Part shown: piece after piece, positions 1 to 11,931 of the stretch | Position numbering within the stretch: the stretch's first letter is position 1 | Layout of the letters: the number at the start of each line of letters is the position of its first letter | From: Neurospora intermedia | Taxonomy: Eukaryota; Ascomycota; Sordariomycetes; Sordariales; Sordariaceae | DNA length: 64,000 bases | NCBI GenBank assembly: GCA_037102815.1 | Contig: BTPP01000008.1 | Coordinates: 1,240,001-1,304,000, forward strand | Direction of reading: 5' to 3' | Notes under the pieces: generated by a model | What the model saw: the letters and a program-made list of their open reading frames with translations, nothing else | Databases searched by the model: none | What the model was told of the DNA's origin: nothing | Made by a program: the position numbers and the translations under genes

Positions 1-2494
1 TGGGGTTCTGCTGCTTGGCCTCCTCCCACTCCTTGATAGCGTTGAGGTCGGCCATGCCGAGTTCGAGCGCCTCGGCGATGCGCTCACCCGCCATGAGCGT
101 CTCAACCGTCTGCTTGGACGCAGCGCCGACTTCGCGGTTCTCGTCCTCGGCGTCGGGATCTTGCTCGAGCGAGGTGGTGAGCGTGCTCTCGTACAGCTCC
201 TCAATCTCTTTCTCGCGCTCTTCTTCGAGGAAGATCTGCTCGTCCGTCTCCTCCCATACGCGGATACTCTTGTCATGACTGGCGCTGATGAGGAACTGGC
301 CGCTGTGAGCAACGGCAATGGCCCAGATCTCGCCGTGGTGGCCGTCGATCCTCTGGATCTGCTCGAACTTGTCGGCATCCCAGTACTTGATGGTGCGGTC
401 CTTGCTGGCACTGAAGAAATGGTGGCCGTTGCCGTCCGAGTTGTGAGGAACGAAAGCAACTTGGAGGATGGAGTCCTGGTGACCGAAGAGAGCCTTGTGG
501 CAGTCACCGAAATCGAGACCCCAGATTCTGATGTTCTTGTCGGCGGAACTTGTGACAATAAGCTTATTGTCGTAGGAGATGTCCATGCTGAGAACGGGCA
601 GCTTGTGACCGTAAAGGTTGAGGTAGAGCTTTAGAGAGTCGACGAAGAAGACCTTGACAGTGCTGTCGAGAAGAGCAACAGCAAGCAACTTCGCGTCGGG
701 GGAGAACCTGAGACTCAGGATATCGTCTGATACCTTGAGAATCTTGGACTGGACAAGCTTGAGCTTGGGGGTTGTCCTTGACGTGCCAAGAACCTGTTCC
801 TGAACGATCTTGAAGTCCCAGAACTTGGCTGTCTTGTCAGCACCGCCAGAAACAACGGACTTGCCGTCTGGGTGAACCTGTAGTGACCAGATGGCATGGC
901 CCTCGTGAGCGTTGACGCTCTCTAACAGAGATGCCGAAGCAACATCGTAAAGCTGAAGCTCGCCCTCCTTGGTTCCGACCACGACCACCTTGTTGCCAGG
1001 CAGGAAGGAACAGCAAAGAGCGTAGCCACACTCGAATGTCCGGATGCATGTGTTGGTCTTGATGTTCCAGATCTTGAGGGAGCCGTTGGCTGCCGAAGCC
1101 AACATCTTGTCGTCTGAGCTGATGGAGAGGGCACGAATGTCTGTTCGGTGTCCGGGAAGCTCTACCGCAAGCGCCTTGTTGTAGTCTGGCGCATCACCCT
1201 TGGACTTGAGCTTATCCTTTCCAACAATGGTATATGTCTCGAGCAGGTTGTTTGTGCCTCCAACAAGGAGCTGGAGATCCTTGGTTCCTTGACTGAGGGC
1301 CCAAGCGACCGACCGAACCTTGCCTGTTGTCCGCACGATAACATGCTGCACAAAGACATCGGAAATGTCTGCTTTTGAAATATCATCGGCCTTGTCGTCT
1401 TCCTCTTCCGCCTCTGCTTCCTTCTTGCCCTTCTTCGCAGCCAGCTCTCTTCTTCTTCTCCGCTTCCTTGCCAAGCTCTTCTTGATTTCGGATTCGTTTC
1501 GTATCCTCCAAATTTCGACAGACTTCTCGACGCCATGTACTGCAAAATAGTCGCGACGGGGGTGGAAGATGACCTCGACGGCCCTTTCTTTGCTCGACCG
1601 GTGTAGTGTGCCGCGATCGTGGAGGAAGTTGATTGCTTGCGAGAGATCGACCTTGCGTGCTGACGAAGCGAGTCCTGCTACATCCAAAGCCCATACCCTC
1701 ATCTCGCCGTCGTTGCCAGCTGTGACGCATCCACTAAGGTCGGGAGAAACACCGAGCGCCCAGCACTCGCCGCTGTTCTGTGCCACATGGGTTTCGATAC
1801 AATGCCGTGATGAAAGATCCCAGAGCTTGATGAGCGCATCCTTGCCGGTCGTCAAGAGGAAACCTTCTGTCGCCTCGTTGTCCAGCACCATAGCCTGCTC
1901 TTCGTCGTCGCCGCCCTCGGGTATTTGCGGCTCGGGCTCGATGAATCGCAGTCCTGTGATCTGATCCTTGTGTCCTCGTAGCTTGTACTGGCCGACTTCG
2001 GCGACCAAATCCCAAACGATGACATCGGTATCCTTTGCGCCACTGGCCAGGCGCACTCCCGACTTGTCGAAGGCCAGTATCGTGATTGCCGACTTGTGTC
2101 CATTGAAGCTGACAATGGTGGTGGAGATCTTGCTATCCCACAGCCTAATGCTGCCGTCTTCGTAGCCGACAGCGAATACGTCGGGATCGGTCTTGCTCTG
2201 GGCGATGGCGGTGACCTGGGCCTTGCAGTTCTCGTCCTTCCAGCGGTTGAGGAGCTCGCCCTTCTTGATATCCCAAGTTAGAACCTCATTGTTGGCGGCG
2301 ACGATAGCCTGGCCCGCACCGGTGCCAGACTTGTCTTTGGAGGAGGTCCAGACGAGATTCGAGGAGCTGGTTGCGACGACACCGAAGGACTTGGAGGGCT
2401 CGAACTTGCTGTTGTTCCCATGTGTATTAGAGATGCCATCAGGCGAGAGGAAAGTAGGACAGAATCGCAAGGCTTACAGGTATGATTTGACCAT
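1..2494 (-). CDS. dip2: U3 snoRNP WD40 protein Dip2/Utp12 (5' part; C-terminus beyond left edge)
   Basis: WD40-repeat subunit of the SSU processome (UtpB group in yeast), acting in the nucleolus in pre-18S rRNA processing. Exon 1 is 2478-2494 (MVKSYL...) and exon 2 is 2408 down to base 1, separated by a 69-nt intron (2409-2477, donor GTAAGC, acceptor CAG). Splicing joins MVKSY to LKFEPSKSFGVV, the characteristic N-terminus of this family. About 808 codons are present and the frame is open to base 1. Many WD repeats are visible (SIRLWDSK, VIVWDL, LIKLWDLS, SLKIWNIK, NIRIWGLDFGDCHKALFGH, TIKYWDAD, SIRVWEE). They form two propellers separated by a basic/acidic linker near residues 305-345. The yeast protein is 943 residues, so most of the C-terminal Utp12 domain lies outside. 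The upstream neighbour ARPC2 is divergent, with 641 bp between the start codons. Confidence 0.93.
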
Positions 2495-3135
2495 ATTTGC
2501 GATAATTGGACAGCCACTAGTACAAGATGCCAATCCTAAATAACATGCGCAAGGTCTCTCGCGATTCAATGTCCACTAGCACAATCGTGTCGCCGCTGCG
2601 CAGTGGGTTGCCGTCCCTGAACTTTTTTTTGGCGTTGCCAGTCCGGCAAGTGATAAGATAAGAACTTTTGCCGTCCGTTTCCACCAGCCACTGCCTGCCC
2701 ACAGCAATCGGCCACTGTCCGCTGTGGCTGGCCCGGCCCCTGTCTGAAAGTGCCCTGGCCCGGTCCGCCGCATCGTATCACGGCCTGGACGGGTTCTGCG
2801 GGGCAGTTTCCAGGCTTGGCGGCGTGTCTTCCGGCGCCAGAGTGGAGCCAAAGTGCTGAAGCCTGGAGCCAGCAACGTCAGCCAGCCTGAAGCGAGGACC
2901 TGACCTTGTTGGCCCATTCCACCTGCAGCTGCTGAGGTGCCGCTGAGGTGCTGCTTGCTCTGTACACTAACTAACACTGCCCGCCCGTGCTGAGGTAGGT
3001 GACCGCTCTACATACCTCTAATAGCTACCTACCTATCACGGCCCCACCCCCGACACTTGAACACACTACGCAACTGACCCGACCCGGCTTCAACAACTCG
3101 ACGGCGCCGGATATATACGAGGAATAACAGTCAAC
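2495..3135. promoter_or_regulatory. Divergent intergenic promoter region, dip2 / ARPC2
   Basis: These 641 bp separate two start codons that point away from each other, so the region must hold both promoters and both 5' leaders (inference from layout). A cluster of TACC/ACCT tetramers lies near 3012-3034. No ORF here resembles a gene, and I see no clear TATA box. Confidence 0.6.
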
Positions 3136-4297
3136 ATGCTGCTGCTCGACTACCAGAACGTCCTGATCCAGGCGGTGCTCACCGAGCGTTTCGCTCCTGG
3201 GTATGTTTACCACGTCTCCAGCCCGAACGCGCAGTGCGCCTGTCCGCCCCTGAACTTGCAACTGACGCTGCCGCCGCCGTCACCGCGCATTCCAGAGCTT
3301 CCCCCGTCAACATCGACCAGACTGTCTCCGACTTTGACGGCGTCGTCTTCCACATCTCCACCCCCGAATCCAAGACCAAGATCCTCGTCTCTCTCCAAAT
3401 TCGATGCTTCCAGGATCTCGTTCGCTACGGCGCTGAGCAGGTCCTCAACCGCGAATATGCCGATCTCGTTGTCCCTCCCGAGGCCGGCTATGACTTTTCC
3501 ATCCAGGTCGACCTCGAGAACCTCCCCGCCGAACAGGAGGCCCGCGATGCCCTTGTCATGAAGATTGCCTTGTTGAAGCGCAATGCCATGGCCGCGCCCT
3601 TCGAGCAGGCCTACCAGGAACACTACGCCCTGAAAGAGGAAGCGTCCAAGTTTACATCCGAGGAGGCGCCACAGGGTGTCCGTGAGGGTGGAGAGGTTAA
3701 GGCCATTCACTACCGAGAAGAGGAGGCTATCTACGTCAAGGCCAGCCACGACCGTGTGACCGTCATATTCAGTACCATTTTTAGGGAAGAAACGGACAGA
3801 GTATTCGGCAAGGTCTTCATCCAGGAATTCGTCGATGCCCGGCGGAGAGCCATCCAGAACGCCCCCCAGGTCCTGTTCCGCAACGATCCTCCTCTCGAGC
3901 TTCAGAATGTTCCGGGGGTGAAGAATACTGGTACAGGCGAGATTGGTTATGTCACTTTTGGTATGCCACACCATGAAACAAGCTGTATCTGGGCTTAGCT
4001 AACAGTAGCAGTCTTGTTCCCTCGCCATCTCACTCCTCAGCGGATGCCCGATGTTATCTCCCATATCCAGACCTTCCGCGACTACTTCCACTATCACATC
4101 AAGGCCTCCAAGGTAGGTGCATTGGGAAACATGCTACGCAGAGATCTCCATCTGACATTCCATCCCAGGCGTATATCCACTCGCGTATGCGCAAACGCAC
4201 CGCCGACTTCCTCCAGGTTCTCCGGAGAGCCAGGCCCGATACCGAAGAAAAGGAGAAGAAGACAGCAAGCGGAAGGACATTCAAGGCTGGCGCTTAA
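3136..4297 (+). CDS. arc35: Arp2/3 complex subunit ARPC2 (p34/Arc35)
   Basis: Scaffold subunit of the Arp2/3 complex, which nucleates branched actin filaments in the cytoplasm and cortex. Exons are 3136-3200, 3296-3960, 4012-4112 and 4169-4297 (960 nt, 319 residues); the family is about 300-340 residues. The spliced N-terminus MLLLDYQNVLIQAVLTERFA followed by PGASPVNIDQTVSDFDGV is diagnostic, as are RDYFHYHIKASK and the terminal SRMRKRTADFLQVLRRA. Introns use GTATGT, GTATGC and GTAGGT donors; intron 2 has a CTAAC branch site next to its acceptor. All junctions preserve frame. The gene converges with the monooxygenase gene, with 282 bp between stop codons. Confidence 0.95.
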
Positions 4298-4579
4298 GGA
4301 GTTCGTGCAGCGGTTTGTGTATCACGTTACTATGCCTTTACCTGAAACCCGTCATGTTATTCTATCGGCAAAGGCGGCCGAAGATGACAACTTACAGCTA
4401 CCAAAGACAGACAATATTAATCACTACCCTAATCATTCCACTCGATTTACATAGTGAACGTTGATTTTGCGGCTTTGCGATATACCCGGCACACCGGAGT
4501 TCATTCTAACCAAAGGTATGTGAAGATTGCTCTTGGCTGACTATCTTCAACTAGAAGTTTCCTATAACAGCCACCGCCC
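4298..4579. other. Convergent 3' intergenic spacer
   Basis: These 282 bp lie between the stop codons of ARPC2 (plus) and the flavin monooxygenase (minus). They must hold both 3' UTRs and poly(A) sites, and the transcripts may overlap (inference). No gene is seen. Confidence 0.5.
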
Positions 4580-6849
4580 TCAATGCGACCATGGCTTCGA
4601 CTTATACTTCGGGTTTTCTTCCGGCTTCCCCTCCCACGGAAACTCGATTTCCTCTGGATTCAAATACCAACTCGGATCGCCCTCCGTCTGCGTCAAACTC
4701 CATCCATTCCCCAACCACCTCAACCCATTCCCACTTTTGTCAGCATTTTCATATACCCAGTCCTCCCACCTCGGGCTCCTCAGCGTCTCAACAGCATGCT
4801 GCGTCGACCCGGGCCACAGCGCCACGATCCTGTTCCCCGTCCCGCCCTCCGACCGATACCAACTCTTGCACTTATCCAGGTACACCGTATCCTTAAAGTA
4901 GGCATCCACAAAGGCCACAAAGTCTCGCACTCGTTCCGGCTTGGGCTCTATGGAGGCATAATCCTCCTTTTGTAATTTGCGGATTACCGAGACGATGTAG
5001 TCTACCTGCGCCTCCAGGATCCGGTTCAGGCTGCCGAATCCGATGGTCGTATTTGGGCCGAACAGCATTAGATAGTTGGGGAACCCGTTGACGGCTAGAC
5101 CGAGGTAGCTGTCGGGGTGTTGGGACCAGCGGGAGGCGAGGGTAAGTCCGCGTTGGCCGATGATGGGGAAGGGTGGGGAGGTGCAGGCTTGGAAGCCGGT
5201 GGCGAAGACAATCACGTCGGCGTCGATTATCTGTTTCTTTTCTTCCGCAGTGGCGAGCGCGATACCGGAGGAGGTAATGTATGAGATGGGGTCGTGAATT
5301 GTTGTTACGTTGGGTTGTTGGAGGGCTTCAAGGTAGCCCCTTCCTGGAGTGAGGCGCCGGCAGCCAGGGGCGAAGGCCGGGATGATCTTGGCTAGCAGGT
5401 CGGGACGAGCCGACAGCTTGGATTTCATGTCCGCTTCAAAGAAAGCTTGTCCCTCGATGGTCATCGAGTGGCCTGCCATGGTGGAGTTATGGAGGGAGGT
5501 GCCGAAGTCTTCAAAGGCTTTGCGAAATTTGAGAAGCGCGCGAGGGTCGGAGCGGAAGAGAGCTTTTTGTTCTTCGGTGACTGGATGTAGGTGGTTAGAC
5601 TCTTTGTTCACTGAGAGGTCCGTGATCTGAACAAGATGAAGACTTACACTCGGTTACTTTGGGATCCAGTCCTAGGTCTTTCATGGTGTTATCGCCAAAA
5701 GCTGACGATATCCAGGTCGGTGATCTTATGAAACATGAGAGCGTCGTTCCTTCGAGTTTCTGGAGCTGGGGAACGATCTGGATGGCACTGGAACCGTTAC
5801 CCACAACAGCGATCTTCTTGTTGCGGAGGTCATAACTGTAGGTCAGTTAGCACGGCACCTTTTCAGGACTGTCTCCGAAAGGCCAGTCAGACAACCTCTG
5901 AAAGGCCAGTCAGACAACCGCTTACCTCTTATCCCACGCCCCCGAATGCATCTTCTTCCCCTTAAACTGGTCAATTCCCAGAATATCCGGCCATCGCGGC
6001 TCGCTAAGCTGACCTCGGGCCGTAATCAGCACGTTTGCCGAATCGGTAAACACCTCTCCGGTAACCAGGTTCATGACTTTGATTTGCCTTTCCGTTCACG
6101 TTCTGTTAGCCTGTCTGTTCTGTCTGACGTGTGTGAAACTGGTCTGAACTTATAACAAACCATTTCTTCTGCCCATCGTCCCAGACACATTCCTCCACTT
6201 TATGTGATAACTTGATGAACCTCGTCGCTCCGAATCTCTCGGCCACGTCCTGCAGATATTTTTGGATCTCGTGGCCTGGCGCATAGAGGTTGGACCAGTT
6301 CGGGTTGGGCGCAAAGGAGAATTGGTATGAATGAGAGGGGATGTCGCAGGCGACGCCTTTTGTTCGTTTTGACTGTCGGTTAGTGGATCATTCGTCTGGT
6401 TTTCTACTGCTGTTTGGTGACCACGACCAGGTCGTACATACCTGGATATGTGTTCACCCACCTTTTTGTTTCTTGCAGTTTCAGTGTCTTTGCTTGGTAA
6501 TTGACTGGCGGTACAGATGAGTTGATGAGGAAAAGCGTGGACTTACCATGTCCCTCCGACGCCTTCGTATTTCTCATAGGCCACTAGCTCGACATTTCGT
6601 AGCTTCTCTGGTATTCTTCACAGCACATCCATGTTTGTCAGTATCGATCCGGTGGTACAACTAACTACCTCATCAGCCCTAAGCGGGAGGTAGGGAAGCA
6701 ACTCACCTAATCGCTGCCCCGATACCACTATACCCAGCGCCAATGACAACTACCCTGAACGGTCTAAGATTTTCCACTACCGTATCTTTAAGTGTAAACT
6801 TTGTCTTGAGGTCACTTCCGTCCATATGCCCGTTCGTAGTTGTAGCCAT
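4580..6849 (-). CDS. Flavin-dependent monooxygenase (FMO / Baeyer-Villiger type)
   Basis: Predicted FAD- and NADPH-dependent oxygenase; the substrate cannot be told from sequence. Exons in transcript order are 6849-6707, 6615-6547, 6461-6442 (only 20 nt), 6356-6161, 6087-5926, 5835-5648 and 5580-4580 (1779 nt, 592 residues). The first dinucleotide fold is VVVIGAGYSGIGAAIR at residues 33-48. A Baeyer-Villiger-like fingerprint FKGKKMHSGAWDK lies near 184-196, the second dinucleotide fold GNGSSAIQIVP near 209-219, and ATGF at 386-389. The tiny exon supplies the conserved W-x-NTYPG segment, so the exon chain is well supported. The start is the only in-frame ATG of exon 1. Intron 5 carries a tandem duplication. 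Fungal members include secondary-metabolism enzymes, but no cluster partners are visible here. Confidence 0.9.
5877..5919. repeat. 23-bp-period tandem duplication inside FMO intron 5
   Basis: The 20-mer gaaaggccagtcagacaacc occurs at 5877-5896 and again at 5900-5919 with no mismatch. Both copies lie inside the intron at 5836-5925, which at 90 nt is correspondingly longer. Confidence 0.9.
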
Positions 6850-8069
6850 CTCTACTGATATCTCTGATGTATATTTGTTGCGACGTATTTGTTTTGTCAA
6901 AGGGTGTAGTTATTAGATCGTCAACCTCATAGCCGATGACAGACCAGCAGCCAAGGTATTTGCCTCCATCCCTCTATCTTTCTCTGTATATATATATACA
7001 TCTCATCAAGCAAAGCATGAGCCGAAACTTACCACTTCCTACCCCTCACAATCAAATGCCCCTTGTCGGATTCAGGACGGTTCGGTACCGGCTTTGCTCA
7101 ACCGAACCGCACCGCGGCCGCAGGCCTTCGATCTGCGTCCTGGACTAGTGCTTCGTGCAAGGGTCCGAGTCTAGGTTCCATTTACATCCGCGACATCTGA
7201 GTGGTTGTGGTTGTAAATCCGAGAACGTGATATATATATGAAACTGCTTCATTCGCCTAGACCCCAGTGCTCCTTAGTCCCTTACTAAACAGTGACTGAT
7301 GTAGTTTCTGACTATCCACAGGAGTGCGGGAGAGGAGGTGGGAGTTAGGTATAGAAAGATCATGAGACTAGTAGTATTATGGAATGTGGGATATCTGCAG
7401 GTGCTGATCTATATACGTGTACGGCATTAAGGGGCCATAAGAGGAGTAGTTACATGGACTTTGGATAGCGTAAGCGGCGAGTTACTTCTGGGCAGAAATT
7501 TGGATGCAAGAGAAGGGCATCCTGTCGCTGCACTCTCGTTAGGCAGCGGCGAATTCTTACGGATATTTGGCGGAGAGCATAGGGGGTTAAGGTTGCGAAT
7601 GCGGGGTGATCTATGATACTCCGGGCCCGGGTGAAGAAGGAATGGCAATGATGGTGTGGCTATTAAGCTCTCGGCAGACTAATTCTCAGCAGCCATTGGA
7701 TGATCAGGATAACATTTCGCGGTACCTGCTTGGAGCTTGCCGCAGTACATCGGGGTCGACATATTTTCACCACAGGCCAATCATTGTCATCATGTACTAA
7801 GTGCGGTCATGCTCTCCTATTATCTATAATAATATTGCCTAGTCTGGGCTGTTCTTCAGAGTGACATCTTCTTTTCTCTCTTTTCTTTCCTTTTGCTTTT
7901 CTCTTCCTCCTTTTTTTCTTTTTACTTTTATTATCCTCCTTTACCCACTGCCAACCCGGAAAGTGTCACGGGTTGCGCTACAGAAAACGCAAACATCAAA
8001 GGGTATCAATAAGCCAGCAAGGCTTAGGAAAAACCAAGGACCAAAACAGACGAGCCAGGACTGCACTAA
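6850..8069. promoter_or_regulatory. FMO upstream region and 3' flank of the CCCH gene
   Basis: About 1.2 kb upstream of the minus-strand FMO gene and downstream of the minus-strand CCCH gene. A TA-repeat (6987-6998), about 140 nt upstream of the FMO ATG, could serve as a TATA element. A second tatatata tract lies near 7231. A nearly pure pyrimidine tract at about 7866-7940 lies just beyond the CCCH stop codon. I see no gene in it. Confidence 0.45.
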
Positions 8070-9603
8070 TCAAAACTTGATGAAGTCCTTTTGCTCGGCG
8101 AAATCCAAGTCAGGATCGTCGTCCTGGCCAACAAACTCGTCAACGTCGTCCGAGTCGATATCGTCGCTATCGACTGATTCGTCGTCGCTGGATAGATCCT
8201 CCATCTCGGCGTCGTCGCGGGCATTGACCCTGCGCAAGACGCTTGCCCTCTCCCGGTGCGGCAGTTTACAGCCCTTGGTATTACACACGCCAGTGTTGCT
8301 GAAGTCGGGGCATTCGAAAACATGGCGGTTGGTGCAGCTTGCACCCTTCTCGCAGTAGCCGTAGAGGCCAAATTCTCGGCAGACCGGGGCAGCTGGAGAC
8401 ACCTTTGCGTGAGTGAATTTGCAGTCAGGTTTGGTGCAACTGTCCTTAATGAAGTGCAAGCACGTGGGGGTGCGTTCCGCGGAAAGTTCGTGCGAAAGAT
8501 CGCAAGAGTCACCGTTGATGCATTCTTCTTGTTGGAGAAAGTCCTTGCAAATGGCAACTTTGGCTGGGTCGTGGATATATCGGCACCGAGGGCCTTTGGT
8601 GCATGAACCTGCGGGGGATGTCAGTATAAACATCGTTTGGACTTACCAGACCCAGTCATTTCGACGTGGTGTCGGTTAAGGTTCCGAAATCTAAAAAGTT
8701 GGAGTTACCGGTCATGGAGAAATTGCGACAAGGTACGTTGACCTTCTTGACAGCGCCGGATTGCCTACCACAAACTAGGATTAGCGGATGATTCAAAGGG
8801 GACCGGGCCACATACCGCTGCGCTTTAACAATACCATGGCGGTACAAATTCCCGTTCTTGCTGCGGTAGAACTTGACACCGCCTACGATAGCCATTTTCG
8901 GGGTCGGCCCTGAGTTAAGATCGCCTGTGAAAGGGTGAGTATTCGGCACATCCAGCACTTGTGGCCGCGGTTTCGACGCACCGGGAATCTTGACAAGTTT
9001 GCTTCCGTTCTTCGTAACGGCAAAACGTATACCCTGTACGGTTAGTTCATATTGGTTTGGTACCGCTGCCGACCGATCGCCAGCACGGTGTAGATGGTTG
9101 ATCAACTTGGTTCGTTCCAGATCATCTCTCTGTTGTTGCTTATGGCGCAGAGTTTGCTCGATGGCCCGAGTGCGAGCCTGCGCTTCCTTGTGATAGATGG
9201 ACGAATTGATGATTTGAAGGTGACGGTCGTTCTTTGCCACCCAGGACGAGGGGGACGAGTCGAGCGCGGCGCCTGAAGTGGGCTGACCTGCTTTACCTTG
9301 TTGAGACGCGCCGTTCAGCACCAAGGTCCTGTGCCGGTGGACAGGCTTGGTGTAATGGGCGCGGGTTGGGTATGGGTAGCCTCCTCTTTGATGACGCCAG
9401 CTTCCAGAATAACCTGAGTCTTCAAGACCGTCAATACCAGCACGGTTGCTGTTATGATACTCCACGGACGTACGGTGATGCGGTGGTGCGTGGCTGCTCT
9501 GCGGCGGAACAAGGCCTGCTTGTTGATTTTTGTGCTGGTTGATCTGACCAGCCACACGGGCAATCCTCTCCATCAGCTCGTGTTCCTCGGCAGACATTGT
9601 CAT
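8070..9603 (-). CDS. CCCH zinc-finger protein, ZC3H3/Red5-like, five fingers
   Basis: Probable nuclear RNA-binding protein; ZC3H3 and fission yeast Red5 act in mRNA polyadenylation, export and RNA decay (family knowledge). Exons are 9603-8816, 8764-8709 and 8608-8070, giving 460 residues. The first in-frame ATG is at 9603 (MTMSAEEHELMERIARVAG). Another Met two codons later could also serve. Five consecutive CCCH fingers occupy about residues 275-395: CRNFSMTGSCTKGPRCRYIH, CKDFLQQEECINGDSCDLSH, CLHFIKDSCTKPDCKFTH, CREFGLYGYCEKGASCTNRH and CPDFSNTGVCNTKGCKLPH. The N-terminal half is low-complexity and charged; the C-terminus is a Ser/Asp-rich acidic tail ending DFIKF. Intron 1 is 51 nt with no in-frame stop, so its retention would only insert 17 residues before the first finger. 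The promoter region is shared with TFIIF beta. Confidence 0.85.
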
Positions 9604-10711
9604 CTTGTTATCTTTTTGTTCGAATCCAAGAGCCGATGCAAGTAGCTGTTGCTGCAATTTCAATATTAAAAGAGTATCGGTATATTGCGGTCACGTTCCA
9701 CGATCAAGCAGTGCCGGTCTTTGTCGGGTATTTAGATTGAGGAAAATACGATGAAGGGTCGCGATGTTGCTGATGCCGTTTGTTCGATGCGATAGGTAAG
9801 GTAACGCTGTTGTTGAGATGATTGTGGCGGCGCGCAAAACAGAGGATGATGGGTGCAAGAAGGATTTTGGTTCGGATGTTCAAGGACGGCGGCGAACTGC
9901 CAGTGATCTACTTTTGATGGGGGATGCGCCAGAGGCCAGCCAATCAGAAACGGCTAAGGTCGCTATCAGAGAAAGAAGGCCATGAAGTAATGCGTCAACC
10001 AGTCAGGGCACGACCAACCGGGCAGGACCTGAACATTGGGAAGCTGTGCTGTGCACACTGCATAGTATGGACACTACGTCGAGGGAAAGCAGTTTATGCA
10101 AAATAACCTCAATGCCCCGTGGTGAGCTCACTTTTCCTCCTAATCAGCCACCGTCGGCTTGTTTCCAAAAAGACCCAAGGCCCTCGAGGTCTTCGTACCT
10201 TGAGTCCACTTCTGTTCCTTTCTTTGTGCCCAAAGAAAATACCGCCGTGAACAACAGGAACGCTCCCGTACCTAGATAGCCGTACGGCAACCTATGAGAC
10301 TCCAAGTTTGAGATAAACTCCCCTCAGAGAAACCCAAAACCACAGGCGCCTTCACCAAACTGAAGTCAACCTTTAACTGAAAGATGTATGCATAATCCTA
10401 GGTACAGGTAAGTACTTGTCACCAAAGACCCCACTAGCCGCTCCGTTTGCGGGAAAGCGGGTCGCGCTAGGATCAGGTAGCGGCTTACATAATAGTATAC
10501 AGGTACGTATCCAAGGTTCAACGGTCTTTGTCCTGACGTTGACGCTCGCGGCTGCTTTCAACCAGGCAACCTCTCTACAACAACAACCACGACAATCACG
10601 CCCCAACTTTCCGTCCACGCTACCACAAGACGACGATAACCAGCGAACAAAAAGTCCATTTTACGCACATATTGATATTTGCTAGTTTCGTCACAGCGAC
10701 CAACTCCAATC
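9604..10711. promoter_or_regulatory. Divergent promoter region, CCCH gene / TFIIF beta
   Basis: These 1.1 kb lie between two diverging start codons. GGTA-rich short motifs occur near 10397-10411 and 10500-10507. The segment just upstream of the TFIIF ATG is AC-rich, as is common in fungal 5' leaders. Short open frames here show no recognisable protein. Confidence 0.5.
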
Positions 10712-11931
10712 ATGGCCGATCCAATGAGAATCAAGCCTGACCCGGACGCAGCCTTCGCTGAAGACGAGCTTGACGAATCAGCCGACTTGGGGTTCTACGA
10801 TCCCAATGATTTTTCTTTGAAAAACGCTTATCTGGCTCGCCTTCCGGGGTATGTCTGGCAAGCATGGGCTTCGCTTCCCGATGATGCTGAGATTCAAATT
10901 GGCAAAGTTCGTCGAATTGTACAAGATGGTCAACCGGAGGTTAGTAGCAGCACTCCGTGACGCGCACTACGTTTATAATAGGTTACTGAGACTGTTTGGG
11001 CTTTCAGAAGCTACAAATTCTCCTCGACGATCTTCCACAACACTACGATATTCCCAAGGAATACAACCTCGACATGGTAGATGCCAACGTCAACAACACC
11101 TTCATCTTTGGTGAACATGATCACCCAAGTTATGCCGCCAAGAACAAGGAGCGGGCTGAGGCTTTAGCGCAGGGCATACCTGCACACCTTGTGCGCCAGC
11201 AGATGAAGCAGTCGGAGCCACCTCAGGAGCGCGGAAAGAAGGGACAGCAGTACACCAAGAAGGCCATCCCGAGTTCGTTACACCCAATCTCAGCTGGCCT
11301 GCCTTGATAGGTGCTAACTTAAGAGTTCAGAACAAACGGCGATTGCAGCAACAATCAAGCGTGAGGTTGTCGCCACTCCTTTGGAAAATCCCGAAACAGA
11401 CTATGCGCTTGCTGCTCGAGGCCAGAAGCAGACGGCTCCCAAACATACAGTACAGGTCCTGGATCGTCTGCCACCCAATGGCATCACGGATCCCAAGGGC
11501 TGGGAAACATTTTTGGTGCGTGTACTTGAAGACATATCAACACTAGAGCTTTCACTAATAGCAAACCATAGCGCACGACCGAGGCTCCGAGCAAGGCCAA
11601 GAAGATGGACAACAAGACAGCTCGCTGGCCAGAGAACCAGCTGCTCGACGAGCTCGCCAAATGCTTCTCCGTCTACATGTACTGGTCCATCAAGGCGCTG
11701 CGCTCTCGGATTCCTCAGCCCGAGGCATTCATTCGAGAGTGCTTGGACAAGATTGCCGTTATTCACCGAACTGGTACTTTTGCAAACCACTGGTCACTCA
11801 AACCGGAATATCAGAGTATGATTTCTGACAAGGACCTGCCGGCACCAACCAACGAAGCGGCACCCAAACCCGAAATTGCATCCGAGGATGAGGACGATGA
11901 CGATATCAAGATGGAGGACGTCCTGTTTTGA
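10712..11931 (+). CDS. tfg2: Transcription initiation factor TFIIF beta subunit (Tfg2/RAP30)
   Basis: Small subunit of TFIIF, which delivers RNA polymerase II to the preinitiation complex. Exons are 10712-10939, 11008-11272, 11331-11515 and 11572-11931 (1038 nt, 345 residues). The N-terminal dimerisation region includes LARLPGYVWQAWASLPDDAE. Splicing of exons 2 and 3 creates the family motif KKAIPKQTA, which confirms the junction. The C-terminal winged helix is clear: LLDELAKCFSVYMYWSIKAL, then IRECLDKIAVIHRTGTFANH and WSLKPEY. The tail is acidic (EDEDDDDIKMEDVLF). Intron 2 has a GTTCGT donor and a CTAAC branch site; the other donors are GTTAGT and GTGCGT. Length agrees with filamentous fungal Tfg2. 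Confidence 0.93.

Noticed and set aside
161-634. 157-codon plus-strand ORF at the left edge
   Set aside because: Complement of the dip2 WD40 exon, which is in frame with the whole 2.4 kb exon and matches the family.
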